DNA of 8,021 nt, taken from contig CALPSU020000113.1 in NCBI GenBank assembly GCA_943326315.2, positions 1 to 8,021 of the forward strand. The letters run 5' to 3'. Below are positions 1 to 6,621 of the stretch, in pieces. Source of the stretch: Chryseobacterium gleum (GTDB taxonomy: Bacteria > Bacteroidota > Bacteroidia > Flavobacteriales_D > Crocinitomicaceae). Position 1 is the stretch's first letter, and the number at the start of each line of letters is the position of its first letter. The notes beneath the pieces are model-generated. The model had not been told where the DNA came from, searched no databases, and worked only from the letters and a program-made list of their open reading frames with translations. Made by a program: the position numbers and the translations under genes.

Positions 1-47
1 AAATTTTAAAAAAATACGAATAATTATTCTCCAATTTAGATTGAAAA
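1..47 (-). terminator. Possible weak terminator after the last gene
   Basis: Downstream of the membrane-protein stop, a perfect 12-base palindrome GAATAATTATTC (18-29) is followed on the minus-strand transcript by a run of seven T. The pairing is only A/T-rich and would leave about a 4-bp stem, so termination is speculative. The rest of this short tail holds nothing else recognisable. Confidence 0.2.
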
Positions 48-1844
48 TTATGGTTTTTCAACGGCATATAATTTCAATTTTGAATTGGTTATTTCAAGCT
101 CATTTAATCCAATATTCCATAAACTTATTTCTATTCTTTTATCTTCTTCTGTGATGTTTTCGAGGATAAAATGATGGAGGAAATCATCGTTAATTTTAGA
201 CCCTTGAAAATTGAAATCAAAAGAATAAATAAGGTATTCATTTTGCTGATTTTTTTGATCTATTTTTTTGATCACGAGTTGTATTTCGTTAATTGGATCA
301 AATGTTTTTAGATGTCCAAAAACAGAAATTTGGAGGTTTTTGCCTATGAATTTTTGGAGTGAATCGTATTCAATTAGTGTAATAAATTCACTTTTTGTTT
401 TTGGTAAACTAACACTTTTAGAATCGTATTTCAAAGTTTTTAAGAGTGGTTTTTTTCTTTTTAAAGCGATGTAAGTTGAATATTTATCTTTAGTAATTAC
501 AGTGTAATTTTTTATAATTTCAGAATTTGTTAAGTCTCGTTTTTTTGTAATTATAAAATCAGTTACTGCAGAATTTGAATTATACGTTGTTGCAACACTT
601 GACTTAATTTTATGTAAAGATTCGTAAAATATCCAATTCCAATTTAAAAGTGGGTGAATGGAAACACTATTTTCAGGGCTAATATTTTTCTTAATTTTCG
701 AATAAAAAGTTTTTGAGATACGATCTTCAGGTGTAACTATAGAAGTATGGATACTCATTTTCGTTATTAAAATAATTGGGAAATACAGAAATAAATACTG
801 AAGCCATTTTGTAATTTTAAAAAGATCTAAAAAATAGAATAGTATTAAAATGAATAAAATAATTAAATAAAAAGCAGCTCGATCTTGCGGATAATTTACA
901 CCTAATAATATCGACATGCAGTAAATACCAATAATATTCCCGAAAAATAAATAGGAATAAATAACGATTGGATTACTTAAAGAAGTTGATATGGAGTTAC
1001 TAGAGATCAATTTAAATATCCTATATAAGAATGCTAAGAATAAAATGATATATAGAAATAGAATTCCATTTGGAGCCCAATTAAATATGTTTGTTGTAAT
1101 AGGTTGACCAGTATTTGCCCAAAGTCCATTGCTTCCCCCAATATATAAAGCTCCATGTTCCTTTAATTCAAAACTATATTTTATGAATGGAATTAGAAGA
1201 ATATAAAAAAGACTATGTATTGAAAATTGAAGTATTAATAGTTTCTTTTTTTCAGTTTTAAAGGAAATAGATGAGACAATTATAAGAAGAATAGAGATTA
1301 AAAAACCAGTATTTATGAAGGTTAAATTTGCTGAAATAGTTAATATTAGAAATAAATATGTGAAAATTAGATTTTTAATTTCTTTGTTTTTAAGATATTT
1401 AACAAGGTGAACCAAGGCCCAACTAAATAATCCTAATGATAATCCATATCCTCTACAATAAGCAAAATATTCAATAATGAATGGGATAGTGCAAAAAGTT
1501 GTAAGTGCTAAAAATTTAAGTAATTCTGTCTTTAAACCAGATACCAAATTTTTTATTCCGAGGAAGAATAATATAAATGCTACTAAATTTGGAATTCGAT
1601 ACCAATTTATGTGATGATGAAAAAAAGGGTAGAGTAGGTGACTTAAAAACGAATTCAGTAAATGATTATTAGCATCCCAGAAAATTGTTTTTCCCGCATA
1701 ATTTCCATGGTACGTATAATTGAAATAAGTTACAATTTCATCTAAAATAGGCTCATTGTAAAATACTCTAATAAATAGATATGTAAAAATAAAAAGGAAT
1801 AACATTACTGTCATTCCTTTAAATATTTTAGTTTGATTGAACAT
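48..1844 (-). CDS. Polytopic membrane protein, predicted GT-C-type glycosyltransferase with soluble C-terminal part
   Basis: I do not recognise a named family. The 598 residues show a first membrane helix (about 10-30), a long first outer loop (31-80), nine or ten further hydrophobic segments to about 364, then a soluble region of about 234 residues. The outer loop holds LDE (34-36) and ANNHLLNSFLSHLLY (58-72); CRGYGLSLG (130-138) begins a later helix. An acidic motif in the first outer loop and this layout are typical of GT-C enzymes, which transfer sugars from polyprenyl-linked donors outside the inner membrane; a glycosyltransferase role is therefore an inference. The last 100 residues alternate in beta-strand fashion and contain ISLWN (573-577), like the beta-sandwich endings I associate with some Bacteroidota membrane glycosyltransferases. 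Translation starts 11 bases after scoA without a clear ribosome site; Met11 is an alternative start but would shorten the first helix. Base composition is clearly AT-richer than the neighbouring genes. Confidence 0.75.
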   Translation of the reverse strand: MFNQTKIFKGMTVMLFLFIFTYLFIRVFYNEPILDEIVTYFNYTYHGNYAGKTIFWDANNHLLNSFLSHLLYPFFHHHINWYRIPNLVAFILFFLGIKNLVSGLKTELLKFLALTTFCTIPFIIEYFAYCRGYGLSLGLFSWALVHLVKYLKNKEIKNLIFTYLFLILTISANLTFINTGFLISILLIIVSSISFKTEKKKLLILQFSIHSLFYILLIPFIKYSFELKEHGALYIGGSNGLWANTGQPITTNIFNWAPNGILFLYIILFLAFLYRIFKLISSNSISTSLSNPIVIYSYLFFGNIIGIYCMSILLGVNYPQDRAAFYLIILFILILFYFLDLFKITKWLQYLFLYFPIILITKMSIHTSIVTPEDRISKTFYSKIKKNISPENSVSIHPLLNWNWIFYESLHKIKSSVATTYNSNSAVTDFIITKKRDLTNSEIIKNYTVITKDKYSTYIALKRKKPLLKTLKYDSKSVSLPKTKSEFITLIEYDSLQKFIGKNLQISVFGHLKTFDPINEIQLVIKKIDQKNQQNEYLIYSFDFNFQGSKINDDFLHHFILENITEEDKRIEISLWNIGLNELEITNSKLKLYAVEKP

Positions 1845-1855
1845 ATAAGTTCAAA

Positions 1856-2554
1856 TTATTTTTTTTGTTGAGTAGTTCTTTGCTCGATTCTTTTTTCAAA
1901 TTTTTCTCCTTTAAATATACGTTGAACAAAGATTCCAGGTGTATGAATATCATTTGGATTTAATTCACCAGCTGGAACTAATTCTTCTACTTCAGCAATT
2001 GTGATTTTACCTGCAGTTGCCATCATTGGATTAAAATTTCTTGCTGTAGCTTTAAATATAAGATTTCCTTCAGTATCACCTTTCCAAGCTTTTACAATAG
2101 CAAAATCAGCCGTCAAAGCTTCTTCTAAAATATGAGGTTTTCCGTTATATATTCTAACTTCTTTTCCTTCGGCAACTTCAGTTCCATAGCCTGCTGGAGT
2201 AAAAAATGCAGGAATACCAGCTCCTCCAGCTCTACATCTTTCTGCTAATGAACCTTGAGGAATTAAATCTACTTCTAATTCGCCAGAAAGCATTTGACGT
2301 TCGAATTCATCATTTTCACCAACATATGAGCTAATCATTTTTCTAATCTGTTTACTTTCTAGAAGTAAACCTAATCCAAAACCATCAACTCCTGCATTAT
2401 TAGAAATACAAGTCAAATTTTTAACTCCACTTTTTACTAATTGTGCGATTGAATTTTCTGGAATTCCACAAAGACCAAAACCACCAATCATTAAAGTCAT
2501 ATCATCTTGGATACCAACTAATGCTTCTTCTACGCTATTTACAACTTTATTCAT
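1856..2554 (-). CDS. scoA: Succinyl-CoA:3-ketoacid CoA-transferase, subunit A
   Basis: Cytoplasmic subunit A of a 3-oxoacid CoA-transferase, which moves CoA between succinyl-CoA and acetoacetate in ketone-body use (EC 2.8.3.5). The 232 residues match the usual length. The CoA-transferase signature is complete at 17-32 (DDMTLMIGGFGLCGIP). Other family landmarks are NNAGVDGFGLG (52-62), IPQGSLAERCRAGGAGIPAF (98-117), ATARNFNPMMATAG (169-182) and DIHTPGIFVQRI (202-213). The catalytic Glu belongs to subunit B, which normally follows directly, but here the next gene is an unrelated membrane protein. An acetate-specific CoA-transferase subunit (AtoD type) is a close alternative; the DIHTPGI ending favours ScoA. 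The start at 2554 is preceded by AAAAAGAG about 5 bases upstream, a weak ribosome site. It lies 44 bases after the class A PBP gene and is likely read through from it. The Lys/Gln-rich C-terminus (224-232) appears unstructured. Confidence 0.93.
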   Translation of the reverse strand: MNKVVNSVEEALVGIQDDMTLMIGGFGLCGIPENSIAQLVKSGVKNLTCISNNAGVDGFGLGLLLESKQIRKMISSYVGENDEFERQMLSGELEVDLIPQGSLAERCRAGGAGIPAFFTPAGYGTEVAEGKEVRIYNGKPHILEEALTADFAIVKAWKGDTEGNLIFKATARNFNPMMATAGKITIAEVEELVPAGELNPNDIHTPGIFVQRIFKGEKFEKRIEQRTTQQKK

Positions 2555-2598
2555 AGTAACTCTTTTTAATTTTCTATAAATGATACTATTTTTATTTA

Positions 2599-5151
2599 TT
2601 AAATCCCAAAATCATCATTTGTTCCTGTGGTTGTTGTTGAGTCTGATTCTTCCTCTGGCTCCGGCAAATATTCACCAGAACAACCATTTATTTGTTCATT
2701 AAAATTATTTGGTTTATCAAAATCAGTAGTTGAAATCCCAATTTTTGGATCCTTATATATTTGTTGCATATAATATCCATAAATTGGCATTGCTGTTCTT
2801 GAACCTTGTCCTTGTTGGGTTGATCTAAATCTAACGCTTCTATCTTCTGCTCCAACCCATACACCAGTTACTAGTTCTGGTGTAAGACCCATAAACCATC
2901 CATCTGAATTATTTTGAGTTGTTCCAGTTTTTCCTGCAGTTGGCGCTAATATATTTCCATAATCTGCTCCTCCTCTTAATCTACTTCCAGTACCTCCTTG
3001 GATAACACCTTCCATCATTTTTATCATCGTATAAGCAACATCTTCGCTCATTACTTCTTTAGATTCAGATTTTGCACTATAAATTACATTTCCATTTCTA
3101 TCTTCGATTCGCATTATCGTTGTTGGACGAACAAAAACACCATGATTTGCAAATGTAGCCTGTGCCCCAACCATTTCAAATAAGGATAAATCCATTGATC
3201 CTAGACACATAGCAGGAACGATATCGTTTTTATGAAGATCGATATCCATATTTGCTAGTAATTTTGCAATTGTTTGTGGGCCAGCTTTACCACCCATTTT
3301 TTGCATTACACCAACTGTAATGTTGTTTTTAGACATTGCTAGTCCTTTAGAAACGGAGCATTGTCCACCTGTTAAATCACTAGAATTTTTCGGACACCAT
3401 CTACCATCAATATTTCCTTCTGGATCGATAAGATCTACACAATGAGCAATGTCTGGAATAAGTGTACAAGGTTTTACAACACCCATTGCTACAGCTGCTG
3501 CATATACAAATGGTTTCATTGTAGAACCTACTTGTCTTCTTCCTAATTTCACATGATCATAAGCAAAATGATCAATATTTACTCCTCCAACCCAAGCTTT
3601 TACAAATCCAGTTTCAGGTTCTATTGATATCAATCCAGCATGTAAATAGGATTTATAATATCGGATAGAATCGTTCGGAGTTATAGTAGTATCTTTTTCT
3701 TTAAAATAACCATCTGATTTTTTACCATCCCAAGTAAATACTCGCATTGTTGTAGGCGTGTTAAATATTTTTTGAATTTCAGACTCACTTACTCCTGATG
3801 CAATAAGGTTTAAATATCTAGGACTATTTCTTCTTGCAGATGCCATTATCTTTTCTGCTTCAGCATCTGATAAATCATTTGAAAAAGGAAAATTGCGTGT
3901 ATGCCTGTTATTTTCATCAAATTGTGGTTGTAAGGTTTCGCTTAAATGATGAGCCATAGCTTCTTCTGCATGAAGTTGCATGTTTGCATCGATTGTTGTA
4001 TAAATTTTTAAACCATCGCGATAAATATCCCAAGGCATTCCATCATCTCTCTTATATTTTAAACTACCATTGGAATTTTTCTCAGAAAAAATGGATGTTA
4101 ATTCTTTGCGCAATCCTTCTCTAAAATAAGGTGCCATTCCTCTTTTATGATCTACTTCTTGGTAATTACAAACAAGAGGTTTGTTCTTCAAAACATCATA
4201 TTCTTCTTGCGTTATTGTAACTCGTAAGGCAGCATTTTTTGCTTTACTATTTTTTAACCATTGAAACATTACTTGATTTCTTCGAGATACTGCTCTTAAA
4301 CTGTCTTCAGCTCTTTTTTCAGCGATAGCTTCTTTTGTAACAGCTGAAAGAGAAATTTCATCTCTGTTTGCAATATAATTTTTGTAATTTTTTATTTGGT
4401 GCGTATGTGGATTGTATAAAGTTGGATTTTTACACATACCTACAAGCATTGCTGCTTCATCTTTTGTTAAATTTTTCGGTTTTTTATTGAAGTAAACTTT
4501 AGCAGCATTTTCAATTCCTACTGCATTGTATAAGAAATCAAATTGATTTAAATACATTGTTATTATTTCTTCCTTTGTATACCTTTTTTCTAAACGAGTA
4601 GCAATAATATTTTCTCTTGCTTTTTCATTTATACGACTAAAAATTCTTCCAATTTTTCCACCAGAATAATTTGAGTATGCTATTCCATTTGCTCTGGCAA
4701 TATCTTCTTTTTCTCGTTGTTGAAGTGTAAATAATAATTTGGCTAATTGTTGTGAAATTGTTGAAGCCCCACCAGCTCCACCAGCACTAACAATTGCACG
4801 ACCGATTGCTTTAAAATCTGCACCTGAATGTTCAACAAATCTTTCATCCTCTGTAGAAATTAACGCATCTGTTATAAAAGGAGAAATTTCTTTATAGGGT
4901 ACACTTGTTCTGTTAATTTTCCAATACCTTCCTAATTCTGTTTCACCATCTTCCGCTAAAACAACAGAAGCTAATAATTCTGGAGGTGTTTCTAAAGATG
5001 CAACAGTAGGTAAACTGCTATTTGGCTGAAACAGTAAAAGACAAGTTGCTAAAGTAAGTGGGAACAATCCTAAAATATATAATATTCTAGTATATTTCTT
5101 TTTTTCAGCTTCTGGGCTTAATGGCGTTTTAACATTTTTAGTTTTACTCAT
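2599..5151 (-). CDS. mrcA: Class A penicillin-binding protein (PBP1A-like), bifunctional transglycosylase/transpeptidase
   Basis: It polymerises lipid II and crosslinks the product on the outer face of the inner membrane. The 850-residue protein has a basic cytoplasmic tail (1-20) and one membrane anchor (about 21-41). A family 51 glycosyltransferase domain follows (about 60-250), with EDERFVEHSG (catalytic E101) and GASTISQQLAKLLF (128-141), then KARENII (177-183) and YLNQFDFLYNAVGI (200-213). The transpeptidase domain carries STMK (S543 nucleophile, K546), SKN (607-609) and KTG (741-743). The segment at 415-510, with its FNTPTTMRVFTW stretch, resembles Bacteroidota PBP1A proteins. It ends in an acidic, Thr-rich tail (830-850). 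Oddities are a glycosyltransferase loop about 26 residues longer than in E. coli PBP1a (141-175) and four cysteines at 562, 571, 586 and 598. It begins 69 bases after rodA on the same strand. The symbol is by family; pbpA or ponA naming is equally possible. Confidence 0.95.
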   Translation of the reverse strand: MSKTKNVKTPLSPEAEKKKYTRILYILGLFPLTLATCLLLFQPNSSLPTVASLETPPELLASVVLAEDGETELGRYWKINRTSVPYKEISPFITDALISTEDERFVEHSGADFKAIGRAIVSAGGAGGASTISQQLAKLLFTLQQREKEDIARANGIAYSNYSGGKIGRIFSRINEKARENIIATRLEKRYTKEEIITMYLNQFDFLYNAVGIENAAKVYFNKKPKNLTKDEAAMLVGMCKNPTLYNPHTHQIKNYKNYIANRDEISLSAVTKEAIAEKRAEDSLRAVSRRNQVMFQWLKNSKAKNAALRVTITQEEYDVLKNKPLVCNYQEVDHKRGMAPYFREGLRKELTSIFSEKNSNGSLKYKRDDGMPWDIYRDGLKIYTTIDANMQLHAEEAMAHHLSETLQPQFDENNRHTRNFPFSNDLSDAEAEKIMASARRNSPRYLNLIASGVSESEIQKIFNTPTTMRVFTWDGKKSDGYFKEKDTTITPNDSIRYYKSYLHAGLISIEPETGFVKAWVGGVNIDHFAYDHVKLGRRQVGSTMKPFVYAAAVAMGVVKPCTLIPDIAHCVDLIDPEGNIDGRWCPKNSSDLTGGQCSVSKGLAMSKNNITVGVMQKMGGKAGPQTIAKLLANMDIDLHKNDIVPAMCLGSMDLSLFEMVGAQATFANHGVFVRPTTIMRIEDRNGNVIYSAKSESKEVMSEDVAYTMIKMMEGVIQGGTGSRLRGGADYGNILAPTAGKTGTTQNNSDGWFMGLTPELVTGVWVGAEDRSVRFRSTQQGQGSRTAMPIYGYYMQQIYKDPKIGISTTDFDKPNNFNEQINGCSGEYLPEPEEESDSTTTTGTNDDFGI

Positions 5152-5220
5152 TCTTACGGTGCTATTTAATGTAAAAATATAAAATTCTTTGATTCAAAAT
5201 TCATTTGAATTATACTAAGT

Positions 5221-6618
5221 TTATTGAAGAATATAACTTCGTTGACTATCTAATTTTAGAAGGATAAACATAAACATTGAAAATGACATCATTGAAGACC
5301 CTCCATAACTAAAAAATGGCAATGGAATACCAATGACTGGAGCAAATCCTATATCCATTCCAATGTTAACTGCAAAGTGATAAAACAAGATCATTGCTAC
5401 GGTGTAGGCATATACACGAACAAATCTTGAGCGTTGACGTTCTGCAATCATTATTATTCTGAATAGCATAAACATATAAAGACAAACCAAAATAAATGTG
5501 CCTATAAATCCCCATTCTTCTGCAAATGGACAAAATATAAAATCGGTCTCACTTTCAGGCACGTGATTACTTTCAACACTAGAAACGGAAGCTTTATTAT
5601 ATCCTTTTCCTAAAAATCTTCCTGAACCAACAGCAGCCATAGCTCTATTTCGGTTATAATCTTCTCCATCTGGATCTTCTCTTAATCCAAGAAAAAGTTC
5701 AATTCTGTCTTTTTGGTGACTCGCCATTCCTTGAAATAGAAAGTTAACACTTGAAGCAATAGTTGTTGATAATGTGAAACCTATAATTACAATTATTAAT
5801 GCACTTTTTCGATCTCGTTTTGAACCAATATATCGTAGGAAAAATAGACTTAAAAATGCTAAAAAAACTAAGGTTGTAATTACTCCTGCAAATCCTGGTA
5901 TTTTAACGTTTGGTAAAAAATCGAAAGTTATAATATTATTACTGACTAATAAAGTTGCCAAACATAAAAATACAACTGCAAACATGATTGGAATGAAGTG
6001 ACTACCTACCCAAGTTTGTTTAAATTTAATGCCTGGAATTAAGTTTATTAATTTTAAAACCAAAGGATCGTATGTAATACCTTCTCTATACATAACGAAT
6101 AAAAACGAAGTAAAAACAACAAATGTTCCAGCATCTGGTTGCAATAATATCAATGTCATAGGTATTAATATTATGACATTTGCAATTAAAACCGTTTGAA
6201 GATTTTGAAGCTTAATGTTTACACTACTAATATATCTAGCGAGTAGAAGGGCCGTTCCAATTTTTGCAAATTCCGCAGGTTGAATTCCTAATGTTCCTAT
6301 CCCTAACCATGCTCTAGCTCCATTTCTTGCAGGCATAAAAAGCACGACAACCAGCAATACTAATGTAAATATATATATAGGAGTTGCAAATTTTCTATAA
6401 ATATCAGCATCGATTAATAACACTAATAATCCCAAAAATAAAGAGACTAATAACCACACAACTTGTTTACCATACTTTTGGGAATAGTCAAATAAATTAG
6501 GAGCATCTGGATTATAAGCAACAGAATATACTGTAGCTAATCCAATTAACATCAATATTATGTAAACACTGAAAAGTGGCCAATCAATATTTGTTGTTAT
6601 TTTTTCTCCTTTTCTCAT
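5221..6618 (-). CDS. rodA: RodA, SEDS-family peptidoglycan glycosyltransferase
   Basis: Inner-membrane lipid II polymerase of the elongation complex, working with PBP2. Family landmarks are GARAWLGIG followed by QPAEFAKIG (100-121), LQPDAGT (159-165), GSGRFLGKGY (331-340), HVPESETDFIF (352-362) and the C-terminal signature around PLPFFSYGGSS (432-442). D359 in TDFIF aligns by motif with the catalytic Asp of characterised RodA proteins (E. coli D262). About 12 hydrophobic segments can be counted, against 10 in E. coli RodA. At 465 residues it is about 95 longer than the E. coli protein, and almost all the excess falls between LQPDAGT and KDRIE (303-307), adding two probable membrane helices. 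The start at 6618 gives a short cytoplasmic tail and then the usual IDWPLF opening; it lies 3 bases after the mrdA stop. No clear Shine-Dalgarno is visible, so translation may be coupled to mrdA. Confidence 0.97.
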   Translation of the reverse strand: MRKGEKITTNIDWPLFSVYIILMLIGLATVYSVAYNPDAPNLFDYSQKYGKQVVWLLVSLFLGLLVLLIDADIYRKFATPIYIFTLVLLVVVLFMPARNGARAWLGIGTLGIQPAEFAKIGTALLLARYISSVNIKLQNLQTVLIANVIILIPMTLILLQPDAGTFVVFTSFLFVMYREGITYDPLVLKLINLIPGIKFKQTWVGSHFIPIMFAVVFLCLATLLVSNNIITFDFLPNVKIPGFAGVITTLVFLAFLSLFFLRYIGSKRDRKSALIIVIIGFTLSTTIASSVNFLFQGMASHQKDRIELFLGLREDPDGEDYNRNRAMAAVGSGRFLGKGYNKASVSSVESNHVPESETDFIFCPFAEEWGFIGTFILVCLYMFMLFRIIMIAERQRSRFVRVYAYTVAMILFYHFAVNIGMDIGFAPVIGIPLPFFSYGGSSMMSFSMFMFILLKLDSQRSYILQ

Positions 6619-6621
6619 TGA

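Noticed and set aside
268..474. Plus-strand open frame inside the membrane-protein gene
   Set aside because: It overlaps a well-supported minus-strand gene, has no recognisable protein features, and is a by-product of low G+C coding sequence.
2998..3183. Plus-strand open frame opposite the transpeptidase domain of the class A PBP
   Set aside because: Antisense shadow of a strongly conserved coding region, with no ribosome site or family similarity.
5192..5210. Inverted repeat in the rodA/class A PBP gap (7-bp arms ATTCAAA/TTTGAAT, 5-base loop)
   Set aside because: The arms are almost all A/T, and no T-run follows directly on the transcript. It is expected by chance in DNA this AT-rich and is not a credible terminator.
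5209..5214. TATAAT on the minus strand upstream of the class A PBP gene
   Set aside because: There is no matching -35 box at the right distance, and Bacteroidota promoters use a different -7 element (TAnnTTTG). No good match to that element was found in the gaps.
5774..6001. Plus-strand open frame opposite the RodA insertion
   Set aside because: The Lys/Arg-rich product is what antisense reading of membrane-helix codons gives; no independent support.
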